A stretch of DNA of 64,000 nucleotides. Origin: UBA830 sp038146925. Lineage in GTDB: Bacteria > Pseudomonadota > Alphaproteobacteria > MPNO01 > UBA830. How positions within the stretch are numbered: position 1 is the stretch's first letter; every line of letters starts with the position of its first letter. The position numbers were made by a program, and so were the translations under genes. The notes under the pieces were generated by a model. That model searched no databases and was not told the DNA's origin. It saw nothing but the letters and a program-made list of their open reading frames with translations. Below are positions 25,124 to 33,578 of the stretch, in pieces. The DNA is taken from contig JAYQSP010000004.1 in assembly GCA_038146925.1 (NCBI GenBank), positions 186,001 through 250,000 of the forward strand. The letters are read 5' to 3'.

Positions 25124-25909
25124 ATGACCACCGCCGATATCCATGAAAAAGACGAATTCGCCCAGCAGCTTGAGGTCGAATTCCGGGACTCAGCGTCCGA
25201 TCTGCTGGCGCAGGCGGAAGCGATACTGGAAGACGGCCGCTCCGAAGGCGTACTGGGGACCAAGGAACGCGAAAGCATCGACCGCATCGCGCACAGCCTG
25301 AAAGGGCTGGCGGCCAGTTGCGGGTACAGCCTGACCAGCGTCGTCGCGCACCGGGCTGAGGACTACCTCGCCGACGTGAAGGAACTGAGCCGGAAACACA
25401 TCGGCGACATTCAGAAATTCGTCGATACCCTCGGCGATCTGGTCGACGGCACGGTGAAGGAAAGAAACGTCAACGTGTCCGAATTCGTGCGCGCGCTGCC
25501 GTCGCGGCCGACCGATTTCGGCGACGTATCCGCGCAGGATATCGAGGTTCTGGTCGTCATGCCGGATGACGCGGTATCGCGCCATGTGATGCGCGAACTG
25601 CAGGCCTGCGGCTATCGCGTCACCCGCGAAGGCAATTCCTTCAAGGCGATCGAGATCGCCTCCATGACCATGACCAAGCCGGACCTGGTGATCGTCACCG
25701 GCGTGCTCGACATGCTGTCCGGCATCGATGTGACCAGCGCGTTCCGTGCCATGCCGACGACGAAGAATATTCCCGTGGCGCTGATCACCGCCGACAGCCG
25801 GAACGATGTTATCGCCCACGGTCTGCCCGATACGGTACCCGTGATCCGCAAGGGCGCGGAATTCGGCGACGATCTGACGGAAGCCCTGACGGAAGTGGGG
25901 ATTCTTTAG
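25124..25909 (+). CDS. Hpt domain fused to degenerate response-regulator receiver
   Basis: 261 residues from the ATG at 25124. Residues 15-115 form a histidine-phosphotransfer bundle with H57 in IAHSLKGLA (HxxKG core). Residues 139-260 have a receiver fold with the acidic pair D148/D149, conserved LITAD and a Lys at 243. The phospho-acceptor position is Thr192 in DLVIVTGVLDMLSG, so it cannot be phosphorylated normally. No kinase is adjacent. It may be a phosphorelay shuttle whose pseudoreceiver serves for binding. Its stop overlaps that of the convergent SoeC gene by 4 bases. Confidence 0.88.
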   Translation: MTTADIHEKDEFAQQLEVEFRDSASDLLAQAEAILEDGRSEGVLGTKERESIDRIAHSLKGLAASCGYSLTSVVAHRAEDYLADVKELSRKHIGDIQKFVDTLGDLVDGTVKERNVNVSEFVRALPSRPTDFGDVSAQDIEVLVVMPDDAVSRHVMRELQACGYRVTREGNSFKAIEIASMTMTKPDLVIVTGVLDMLSGIDVTSAFRAMPTTKNIPVALITADSRNDVIAHGLPDTVPVIRKGAEFGDDLTEALTEVGIL

Positions 25910-26853
25910 GCCGCCTCGGCGCCGTAATACAGCATTGAGACGTGCTTCGCTTCGGCGAAGAACAGCCAGCGTTCGACCACCACGCCGACCGAGACCGAGA
26001 TCGCGGCGAGAAGCGTGCCCGGGATGGCGAGCCACGGTTCGCCGTTGCTGGTCAGCCCGGTCAGGACGATCGGGATCAGGAAATAGGTGAAGAAGCAGAT
26101 GCGGCGCAGTTTCTGCGCGTGCTTGCGGGCGATGGAGAAACCCATTTCGCGCTGTACGAAATTCTCCGTCATGGTCGGCGGATCCAGCAGCCGGACCTTG
26201 CCGAGATCGCCGAGACCGGTGGCGCTTTCGGGCGTCGACGGGCCGGGCTGCGTGTCGATGCTGCGCCAGTACTTGCGCTTGATATAGAAGCTGAGAAACA
26301 GTGCGACGATCACCACCAGCGCAACCGCCGGCGTCTGATAGCCGAACATCTGGGCCAGCGCGTGGAACCAGACTGATCCCGACAGCAGCGCGAAGCACAG
26401 ATATCCCGGCACGGTCAGCCGGTTGTGCCAGGCGCTGATGGTGCGCAAAGTGGCATAGATCATGCCGGTGGAATGGACGGTCAGCAGGCACATCATCGCC
26501 AGCACCGCGGCGATGAACGAAAACGTACCATCCATTGAGCCTTTGATCACCCAGCCCCAGAACGTCAGCGCCAGCGGCACGTAGGTCGCGGTCGCCAGCA
26601 CGCCTTCGCGCGACAGCCACGACGATTTCCACTGGCTGTAGGCGCGCCAGGCGCGTTCCGGATGGCCGAGATGCGCGGTTGAAGACAGCAGCCCGCCGGT
26701 GACCAGGACGGTGCCGAGGCCGAGGCCGACGGCCCCGAACCAGGGGTCTGCCGGCACGCCGTTCATGGCCGCGAACAGGGCCATCAGGAAAATCAGCGCG
26801 TAGCCGGCGCCGGAAGCGGTGGTGAAGAATATGACGGAATAGGCGGGATGCAT
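25906..26853 (-). CDS. soeC: SoeC-like (DmsC family) membrane anchor of molybdenum oxidoreductase
   Basis: 315 residues with about eight predicted membrane helices. The opening HPAYSVIFFTTASGAGYAL and the GGLLSSTAHLGHPERAWRA segment near residue 60 are typical of DmsC/SoeC anchors. It would pass electrons from the SoeB iron-sulfur subunit to the quinone pool in the inner membrane. It is the last gene of the soeABC-like operon, 22 bases after soeB. Symbol assigned by operon context; a DMSO-reductase anchor is the alternative. Confidence 0.8.
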   Translation of the reverse strand: MHPAYSVIFFTTASGAGYALIFLMALFAAMNGVPADPWFGAVGLGLGTVLVTGGLLSSTAHLGHPERAWRAYSQWKSSWLSREGVLATATYVPLALTFWGWVIKGSMDGTFSFIAAVLAMMCLLTVHSTGMIYATLRTISAWHNRLTVPGYLCFALLSGSVWFHALAQMFGYQTPAVALVVIVALFLSFYIKRKYWRSIDTQPGPSTPESATGLGDLGKVRLLDPPTMTENFVQREMGFSIARKHAQKLRRICFFTYFLIPIVLTGLTSNGEPWLAIPGTLLAAISVSVGVVVERWLFFAEAKHVSMLYYGAEAA

Positions 26854-26875
26854 GGCGTTTACGAGGCTATTGCGA

Positions 26876-27637
26876 TTACCGTGACAGGACCCGGTCGACC
26901 CAGCGCAGAAACTTGCTGTCGCCGTCGGGGGCGAGGTCCACCAGCGGCGGCAGCGACGCGCCGACGCCGGACGGCCCCTGGTCTTTCTTCGCCGCGCGGG
27001 GCGGCAGGTAGCGGTTGACCGGCTTGTAGCCCAGCTCCGGCATCAGTTCCTTGCCGCCGCGCTCGGAGACGAGTTTCGACACTTCGGAGTCCGGATCGTT
27101 CAGGTCGCCGAAATGGCGGGCGCTGGCCGGGCAGGTCGAGACGCAGGCCGGCACGCGGTCCTCTTCGGCCAGGTTCTCGTTATAGATGCGGTCGATGCAG
27201 AGCGTGCATTTTTTCATAACGCCGGCGTCGGTGTCGTATTCGCGCGCGCCGTAGGGGCACGCCCAGGAACACAGCTTGCAGCCGATACAGGCATCTTCGT
27301 TGACCAACACGATTCCGTCTTCGTCGCGCTTATAGGACGCGCCGGTCGGACAGACGGAGACGCAGGCGGCGTCTTCGCAGTGCAGGCACGAGCGGGGGAA
27401 ATGCACCGTGCGGCTGGACGTGCCCTGACCCGCCTCGAAGGTATGGATGCGGTTGAACCAGACGCCGTTCGGATCCGAGCCGTAGGGATCGTGGTCCGGC
27501 AGCGGCGCGGAATGCCCGCCGGTATTCCATTCCTTGCAGTTCACCGCGCAGGCATGACAGCCGACGCAGGTGTCTAGATCGATGACAAGCCCGAGCTGTT
27601 TGTCGCCGGGCTGGGGGCGGGGCGGCAGCAGGGTCAT
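26876..27637 (-). CDS. soeB: SoeB-like four-cluster [4Fe-4S] electron-transfer subunit
   Basis: 253 residues from the ATG at 27637, preceded by GGAGG and overlapping the soeA stop by 4 bases. Four cysteine sets for [4Fe-4S] clusters are visible: CVGCHACAVNC, CLHCEDAACVSVC, CIGCKLCSWAC and CTLC with the distant CVSTC. It wires the molybdenum subunit to the membrane anchor. An open frame continuing to 28405 is the out-of-frame shadow of soeA. The same architecture occurs in DmsB, so the symbol depends on the SoeA features. Confidence 0.85.
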   Translation of the reverse strand: MTLLPPRPQPGDKQLGLVIDLDTCVGCHACAVNCKEWNTGGHSAPLPDHDPYGSDPNGVWFNRIHTFEAGQGTSSRTVHFPRSCLHCEDAACVSVCPTGASYKRDEDGIVLVNEDACIGCKLCSWACPYGAREYDTDAGVMKKCTLCIDRIYNENLAEEDRVPACVSTCPASARHFGDLNDPDSEVSKLVSERGGKELMPELGYKPVNRYLPPRAAKKDQGPSGVGASLPPLVDLAPDGDSKFLRWVDRVLSR

Positions 27638-30552
27638 TTGTTTCCTCCGCCGCCGTCGCCGGTGCCGGGGCGTTTCGGTTTGAACAGCCCGCCGTAGCGC
27701 AGGATGTTGTCGCGCAGACTGTGTCCGCCGCGCCGGGGCTGGGCGTCGAACTGCGGAAACGTCGTGCCGTCTTCGGCGTCTTCCGGATCGGCCTTTTCGA
27801 TGCGGACGCGCAGATCGTACCATGCGGCCTGTCCCGTGACGGGGTCCGAATTCGAATAGCGGTAGCCGTTTTCCTTGGGCGGCAGAAGTTCGGAAATCAC
27901 GTGGTTCAGCAGGAAGCCTTTTCTGGCTTCCGGGGCGTCGGGGTCCAGGTTCCACGCGCCCGACCGTTTGCCGATCGCGTTCCAGGTCCACACGGTGTCC
28001 TGCTGCGTGCCTTCCATCAGGCGGATCTGCACCTTGATGCGGCTGTGATGGCTGACGACCCACACCCAGTCGTCGTCTTCCAGCCCTTCCAGCTCCGCCT
28101 TGGTGCGGTTCATGTAGAGCCGGTTGCTGGTGTGGATCTGGCGCAGCCACGCATTCTGCGATCCCCATGAATGATACATCGCCATCGGGCGCTGGGTCAG
28201 CGCGTAATAGGGATATTCGTCCTCGATCCCGTCCTGGGATTCGAGCGGCCGGTACCAGGTCGGCAGTGGATCGAAATAGCCGCCGACGCGCACCCGGTGC
28301 TGTTCCGGCGGGGTGATGTCGCCGTGTCCCTGCGCTGCGAGGCGGAATTTCTGCAGCGGTTCGGAATAGAGCTGCATCACGATCTGGTCGGACGACCCTA
28401 TCCATCCCGAGGCTGCCGCGTATTCCAGGTAATCTTTGTTGGCGTGCTTGTAGTAACGCTGGTTTTCCGGGAATTCGTGACTCCAGAAACAGCCGTTCTC
28501 GACATAGCGGTCGAGCTGGTTGGGGTTGACCGCGCCGGTGCCGTGGCTGTCGCCTTTCTCGCCGCGCCAGCCTGCCAGCGGCCCGATCCCCGGTGTGCGC
28601 TCGTGGTTGACCAGATAATCCGGATAGCCGCCCGGATATTTGGGCGTGCCGTCCTCGTTAGTCATGCCGGGCAGGCCAAGCCGCGCGCCGAGATCCAGCA
28701 TCACCGACTGGAAAGCGCGCACGTCGCGGTCGGGCTGCACCACCGGCTGTCGGATCGCGTCGGCCGGTCCGTCTGCCGAACAGATCGGCCGGTCGAGCAG
28801 CGAGATGCAGTCCCAGCGTTCCAGATACGTGGTGTCCGGCAGGATGATGTCGCAATAGGGTACGGTTTCCGACCAGAACGCATCGGAATAGACGATGAAG
28901 GGAATCTTGTATTCGCCGGATTCCGCGTCGCGGTCGGTCAGCATGTCCATGACGCCGGACGTGTTCATCGACGAATTCCACGACATGTTCGCCATGAACA
29001 TGAACAGCGTGTCGATCGGATACGGGTCCCCCTTCCACGCGTTGGTGATGACCATGTGCATCAGCCCGTGGGCGGAGACTGGCGCTTCCCACGAATACGC
29101 CTTGTCGATGCGCTGCGCGGTGCCGTCTTCGTCGACCAGCAGGTCTTCCGGCCCGGTCGGGAATCCCAGAGGCGGGCCCGGCAGCGGCGTGTCCGGCTGT
29201 ACCTGTCCCGGCTTGCCGGCCGGTTTCTGCGGCGGCGGGCAGGGGCGCGGGAAGGGCGGCTTGTAGCGGAACCCGCCCGGCACGTCGATCGTGCCCAGCA
29301 GCATCTGCAGGATGTGGATCGCGCGGCAGGTGTGGAAACCGTTGGAATGGGCGGAGATGCCGCGCATCGCGTGCATCGCGACCGGGCGGCCGATCATCTT
29401 GTCCTGTTTGCGCCCTGCCCAGTCGGTCCATTCGACGTCGAGCACGATTTCCTTTTCGAACGCGGCTTCGGCCAGTTCGGCGGCGATGCGGCGGATGTGG
29501 TGCGCCGGCACGCCGGACCGCAGCGCCGCGGGTTCCGGACCGTAATTGGTGTCCATGTAACGATCGGCCATCAGCTGGAACGCCGGCACGGCTTTCCGCC
29601 CATCTTCCAGCGTTACCTCGCCCACGACTTTCGGCGCCACGCCGGCTAGCCGCGCATCGGCGACCTGACCGGTATTGTCGTCCCAGCACAACGGCTCGCC
29701 GTCAGGTCCGCGGGCGAACAGACCGTCATCGGCCGCACCCGGATCCCGGATCACCAGCCACGGCGCGTTGGTGTAGCGGACCAGATAGTCCAGATCGATC
29801 TTGTCGGCGTGCAGCAATTCGTGGATCAGCGCCATCACGAAGGCGCCGTCGGTGCCCGGCTTGATCCCGATCCATTCGTCGGCGATGGCGGAATAGCCGG
29901 TCTTCACCGGATTGACGGACACGAACTTCGCGCCGCGTTGTTTAAGCGTCGAAAGCCCCATCTTGATGGGGTTGGAATCGTGATCCTCGGCGACGCCGAA
30001 CATCATGAAATATTCGGCGCGTTCCCAGTCCGGCTCGCCGAATTCCCAGAACGATCCGCCGATGGTGTAGAGCCCGGCGGCCGCCATGTTGACCGAACAG
30101 AACCCGCCATGGGCGGCGTGGTTGGGGGTGCCGAACTGGCTGGCCCACCAGCCGGTCAGCGCCTGGCTCTGGTCGCGGCCGGTGAAAAAGGCGAGCTTTT
30201 TCGGATCTTCGGCGCGGATTTTGGCAAGGCGGGCGCTGACGATTTCCAGCGCCTCGTCCCATTCGATTTCCTCGAACTCGCCGGATCCCCGTTCGCCGAC
30301 CCGGCGGAGCGGCTTGGTCAGCCGCGCCGGCGAATAATGCTGCATGATGCCGGCGGAACCCTTGCCGCACAGCACGCCCTTGTTGACCGGGTGGTCCTTG
30401 TTGCCCTCGATATAGCGGATCTGTCCGTCGCGCAGATGCACCTTGATGCCGCAGCGGCAGGCGCACATGTAGCAGGTGGTGGTCTTGGTCTCGTCGCCGA
30501 TCTCGGGCGACAGCTCGATGCGCTCTTGAGGGTTGAGAAAGTCGCCCGGCAT
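27634..30552 (-). CDS. soeA: SoeA-like molybdopterin oxidoreductase, cytoplasmic sulfite dehydrogenase type
   Basis: 972 residues, catalytic subunit of the DMSO-reductase superfamily. The N-terminal [4Fe-4S] site is CYMCACRC near residues 27-34 with a fourth Cys in GVLCGKG. The central block has the family's GISAHSNGFHTCRAI region. There is no twin-arginine signal, so it faces the cytoplasm, which fits SoeA (cytoplasmic sulfite:quinone oxidoreductase) better than periplasmic DmsA or PsrA. The length is very close to SoeA. The divergent neighbour is a persulfide dioxygenase whose product is sulfite, strengthening this reading. Confidence 0.8.
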   Translation of the reverse strand: MPGDFLNPQERIELSPEIGDETKTTTCYMCACRCGIKVHLRDGQIRYIEGNKDHPVNKGVLCGKGSAGIMQHYSPARLTKPLRRVGERGSGEFEEIEWDEALEIVSARLAKIRAEDPKKLAFFTGRDQSQALTGWWASQFGTPNHAAHGGFCSVNMAAAGLYTIGGSFWEFGEPDWERAEYFMMFGVAEDHDSNPIKMGLSTLKQRGAKFVSVNPVKTGYSAIADEWIGIKPGTDGAFVMALIHELLHADKIDLDYLVRYTNAPWLVIRDPGAADDGLFARGPDGEPLCWDDNTGQVADARLAGVAPKVVGEVTLEDGRKAVPAFQLMADRYMDTNYGPEPAALRSGVPAHHIRRIAAELAEAAFEKEIVLDVEWTDWAGRKQDKMIGRPVAMHAMRGISAHSNGFHTCRAIHILQMLLGTIDVPGGFRYKPPFPRPCPPPQKPAGKPGQVQPDTPLPGPPLGFPTGPEDLLVDEDGTAQRIDKAYSWEAPVSAHGLMHMVITNAWKGDPYPIDTLFMFMANMSWNSSMNTSGVMDMLTDRDAESGEYKIPFIVYSDAFWSETVPYCDIILPDTTYLERWDCISLLDRPICSADGPADAIRQPVVQPDRDVRAFQSVMLDLGARLGLPGMTNEDGTPKYPGGYPDYLVNHERTPGIGPLAGWRGEKGDSHGTGAVNPNQLDRYVENGCFWSHEFPENQRYYKHANKDYLEYAAASGWIGSSDQIVMQLYSEPLQKFRLAAQGHGDITPPEQHRVRVGGYFDPLPTWYRPLESQDGIEDEYPYYALTQRPMAMYHSWGSQNAWLRQIHTSNRLYMNRTKAELEGLEDDDWVWVVSHHSRIKVQIRLMEGTQQDTVWTWNAIGKRSGAWNLDPDAPEARKGFLLNHVISELLPPKENGYRYSNSDPVTGQAAWYDLRVRIEKADPEDAEDGTTFPQFDAQPRRGGHSLRDNILRYGGLFKPKRPGTGDGGGGNK

Positions 30553-30605
30553 GGCGTTCGCGAATCCGTTCGTTTGCGGGCGGGGCGCGCCCCGCGGATG
30601 CGCTA

Positions 30606-30634
30606 GGATTAGGGCAGAACCCGCGTTTGGTCAA
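30606..30634 (-). promoter_or_regulatory. Candidate promoter for the soeABC-like operon
   Basis: On the reverse strand TTGACC (30629-30634) and TAATCC (30606-30611) are separated by 17 bases, 54 bases upstream of the soeA ATG. The -35 is good and the -10 is weak. Read by eye only. Confidence 0.3.
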
Positions 30635-30742
30635 ACCGTGCCATGCGGAAAAACCATACCCGTGCGCGCCTTACACATAGTATCCGATTCTTGCTAACGT
30701 CCGTTTCGGGAAATGACTGAATTCGGGAGGAAGGGAGCCGAC

Positions 30743-31606
30743 ATGTCTCCAGACGTGGTGTGTTTTTTCGACGACAAGACGAACTCGGCGTCCTACGTCG
30801 TCAGCGATCCGGAGACCGGCCATGCCGCGATCGTCGATCCGGTCCTGGACTACGATCCGGTGTCGGGCCGCACGTCGATCGACAGCGCGCAGAAGATCGT
30901 CGACCATGTCGGGGACAAAAAGCTGACCGTCGACTGGATCGTCGAAACCCATGTCCATGCCGATCACCTGACGGCGTCGGTCTGGCTGAAGGAAAAGCTC
31001 GGCGGCAAAACCGGCATCGGCGCCGGTATCAGGGAGGTCCGCGCCACTTTCGGGGCGCTGTTCAATGCAACCGACGTGCTGGACGCCGAAGACGCACCGT
31101 TCGACGACCTGTTCGCCGACGGCGCGACGTTCAACATCGGAAATATCGAGTCCAGGGTGATGGCGACCCCCGGCCACACGCCCGCCTGCGTCACCTACAT
31201 CATCGGCGATGCGTGCTTCGTTGGCGATACCATGTTCATGCCGGATTCCGGCACCGCACGTTGCGATTTTCCGGGCGGCGACGCGAAGCAGCTGTTTGAA
31301 TCCTTGCAGAAAATCATCGCCCTGCCGGACGACATGCGCCTGTTCGTCTGCCACGACTACGGCGCCGGCGGCAGCCGCGATTTCGCCTGGGAGACCACGG
31401 TCGGCGATCAGCGGGCGAACAACATCCATATCGGCGGCGGTACGCTGGAACACGACTACGTCCAGATGCGCCGCGACCGCGACGCCACGCTCGGCCTGCC
31501 GCGCCTGATCGTGCCCGCCGTGCAGGTCAACATGCGCGCCGGCAACTTCCCGCCGGCGGAAGACAACGGCACGTCCTATATCAAGGTGCCGCTGAACGTG
31601 CTTTGA
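30743..31606 (+). CDS. Blh-type (metallo-beta-lactamase fold) persulfide dioxygenase
   Basis: 287 residues from the second ATG at 30743, chosen because GGGAGGAAGGGAG lies just upstream; the first ATG at 30713 has no ribosome site. The metallo-beta-lactamase motif is THVHADH, with later metal ligands in TPGHTPA, FVGDTMF and CHDYG. The GSGRCDFP-like segment (DSGTARCDFPGGD) is characteristic of ETHE1/Blh persulfide dioxygenases. It oxidises glutathione persulfide to sulfite and glutathione with one Fe(II). It is divergent from the soeABC-like operon, which could oxidise the sulfite onward. Confidence 0.88.
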   Translation: MSPDVVCFFDDKTNSASYVVSDPETGHAAIVDPVLDYDPVSGRTSIDSAQKIVDHVGDKKLTVDWIVETHVHADHLTASVWLKEKLGGKTGIGAGIREVRATFGALFNATDVLDAEDAPFDDLFADGATFNIGNIESRVMATPGHTPACVTYIIGDACFVGDTMFMPDSGTARCDFPGGDAKQLFESLQKIIALPDDMRLFVCHDYGAGGSRDFAWETTVGDQRANNIHIGGGTLEHDYVQMRRDRDATLGLPRLIVPAVQVNMRAGNFPPAEDNGTSYIKVPLNVL

Positions 31607-31973
31607 CGGTGTGACGTATTGCCGAGCCTCCGGTTGTTTCATTGCGCCGCAAGAAAATGCGGATGCTGGCGTAATTCATATCCCGAGACAGAGAGACGTA
31701 TGATGGTCCCTCACGGCTGTCACCGATCGACGGAAATACGGTGCGGGAAACGGCTGAAAATCAGCGCTTCTTCGTTCCCGTTGCCTTCGATCGTTGCGCG
31801 CATTCCGACGGCTTGGCAAGCGGCCGGCGGGACGGAGAATTTCGTCCGAACCGGATTCGAACAGAGGAATTTACGGCCGTGCTATTGCGGCACACAACAA
31901 TATGGTTACGATTAAGAGTGGCCAAAAACAAAAACGTACTGATCACAGGAGCACATAACCGAAAGGATAAGAC
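31607..31973. other. Gene-free leader of the TRAP transporter operon
   Basis: No supportable gene in these 367 bases; the short open frames have no family-like content. The last 60 bases are A-rich and hold GAAAGGATAAG as the ribosome site for the binding-protein gene. A promoter is expected here, but no convincing -35/-10 pair stood out. Confidence 0.4.
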
Positions 31974-32957
31974 ATGAAAATCAGAGCGCTTCTTGCGTCA
32001 ATCGTCACGACCGGCGTCTTGATGACCGCCACCACGGTGTCGGCCGCGGATCTCAAGATACTGGCAAGCTGGAACAAGAATATCTGGCCGACCTACATAG
32101 TGCTGGATACGTTCGTCAAAAACGTCGCCAAGATCGGCGGCGACAAGGTCAAGGTCCGGATCAGCGGACCGGAAGTGGTTCCCCCGTTCGAACAGCTTCA
32201 GCCTGTTAAGTCAGGCGTCTTCGATATCCTCTTTACTCATGGCGTTTACCACATGGGTTCCAAGGGGCTGGCCGCAATCGCCGATGCGATGAGTGCTGAC
32301 CCAATGGGCAAGCGTGCTTCGGGCGTCTGGGATCATCTAGACAAGTTTTACCAGAACACCCATCAGCTGAAACTGTTGGCGATCTCGCCGAGTAGCACGG
32401 CGGGCTACCACGTCTTCCTGAAACAGCCGATCAAGGACGGCAACTGGGACGGCCGCAAGATCCGCGGTACCCAGACCTATCATGGCGTAATCAAGCTTTT
32501 TGGCGGCGAACCGGTCGTGATGCCCGGCTCGCAGGTCTATTCCGCTCTTGAAAAGGGCGTCGTGGACGGCGCTGCCTGGCCGGCGGCGGGAATGCTGAGC
32601 ATGAAGCATTTCGAGGTCGCCAAGTACAAGGTGCGTCCGACCTTCGGCACGTCGACCCTGCCGATCCTGATCAATATGAACAGCTGGAAAAAACTCAACG
32701 CGGAAGAGCAGGGTATTTTGCTTGCTGCCGGTGAGATGACGGAACTCCAGATGCCGTGGATCGGCGACAAGCTGCAGGCCGAAGAAGATGCGAAGCTCGC
32801 AGAACTTGGAGTCAAAATCACGCAGGTGCCCGCTGACAAGGTTGCGGCCATGAAAAAAGCATTTTCCGACAGCCTGTGGGCGCTTGGCGAAAAGTGCTGT
32901 GGCGATGACGCCAAGAAGATGCGTGAACTGGCAGTGAAGGCGGGTATTTCCCCCTGA
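31974..32957 (+). CDS. TRAP transporter substrate-binding protein (DctP family)
   Basis: 327 residues with a cleavable signal peptide (residues 1-25, ending TTVSAAD). The mature part has the DctP fold. The segment IRGTQTYHGVIKLFGGEPVVMP holds the substrate-carboxylate-binding Arg region near residue 163, and EKGVVDGAAWPAAGM follows. It captures an organic anion in the periplasm for the membrane subunits encoded next. The ligand is not predictable; carboxylates, and in some TRAP systems sulfonates such as taurine, are known. Confidence 0.94.
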   Translation: MKIRALLASIVTTGVLMTATTVSAADLKILASWNKNIWPTYIVLDTFVKNVAKIGGDKVKVRISGPEVVPPFEQLQPVKSGVFDILFTHGVYHMGSKGLAAIADAMSADPMGKRASGVWDHLDKFYQNTHQLKLLAISPSSTAGYHVFLKQPIKDGNWDGRKIRGTQTYHGVIKLFGGEPVVMPGSQVYSALEKGVVDGAAWPAAGMLSMKHFEVAKYKVRPTFGTSTLPILINMNSWKKLNAEEQGILLAAGEMTELQMPWIGDKLQAEEDAKLAELGVKITQVPADKVAAMKKAFSDSLWALGEKCCGDDAKKMRELAVKAGISP

Positions 32958-32978
32958 CTGTCTGCTAACGCCTGAGTA

Positions 32979-33008
32979 CGGGCCGCGGCAACCGGTCGCC
33001 GCGGCCCG
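32979..33008 (+). terminator. Intercistronic hairpin between TRAP genes
   Basis: A perfect 11-bp stem (CGGGCCGCGGC / GCCGCGGCCCG) with an 8-base loop lies between the binding-protein gene and the small membrane subunit. Such hairpins commonly stabilise or partly terminate the upstream message, so that binding protein is made in excess over the permease. Confidence 0.65.
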
Positions 33009-33047
33009 ATTACCCGATCGACCCCTCAAACAGTCGTTGGCATCCCC

Positions 33048-33575
33048 ATGAATGTATTCTCGACGGCCACGCGCTGGCACGACAGGTTGACTACCGCAGG
33101 ATACTACGTTGGCTGCCTGGCGCTGGCTATCATCTTCGGCGCCTACATCATCGAGGTGTTCGGACGATACTTCTTCAACGCCCCGCAATGGTGGGCCAGC
33201 GAAGCGGTCTCGTATTCGCTCTGCGCCGGTACTTTCATGATGATGCCCTATGTGACCTGGAAGAGAGGCCACGTTGCCGTGGCACTGATTTTCGATGTGC
33301 TCCCGCCCCGCGCTGTGAGACCCGCCGTCTGGTTCACGTATCTGATGGGCGCCGTTGCCTGCGCGCTGGCGGCCTGGATAACCGGGGGCGAAACGGTGCG
33401 CCAGTGGGCGAACGACGTTCACATCATGGCGGTGGAGCCGGTGCCGAAATATCTGATTTCCTGGTTTCTTCCGTTCGGGTTCGCCAGTTCCACGCTCCAT
33501 TTCCTGCGCCTGCTGGACTGGCGCAAGATTGATCCGGCGCAGGCGGGCGCCCTCGGCGGATTCGGGGAGAGCTGA
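33048..33575 (+). CDS. TRAP transporter small membrane subunit (DctQ family)
   Basis: 175 residues with four predicted helices. The family block is VFGRYFFNAPQWWASEAVSYSL near residues 44-65 (key R-Y-F-F-N and W-x-x-E), followed by GTFMMMPYVTWKRGHVAV. It joins the large subunit in Na+-driven import. It is 90 bases downstream of the binding-protein gene and 3 bases before the large-subunit gene. Confidence 0.92.
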   Translation: MNVFSTATRWHDRLTTAGYYVGCLALAIIFGAYIIEVFGRYFFNAPQWWASEAVSYSLCAGTFMMMPYVTWKRGHVAVALIFDVLPPRAVRPAVWFTYLMGAVACALAAWITGGETVRQWANDVHIMAVEPVPKYLISWFLPFGFASSTLHFLRLLDWRKIDPAQAGALGGFGES

Positions 33576-33578
33576 GCC

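Noticed and set aside
25190..26632. A 480-codon open frame on the minus strand
   Set aside because: Overlaps both the Hpt-receiver gene and soeC in other frames and has an Arg/His/Asp-rich composition without domains.
31619..31977. Possible small genes in the TRAP leader
   Set aside because: Open frames of 60-100 codons on both strands have no family-like sequence, ribosome sites or conservation signals visible by eye.
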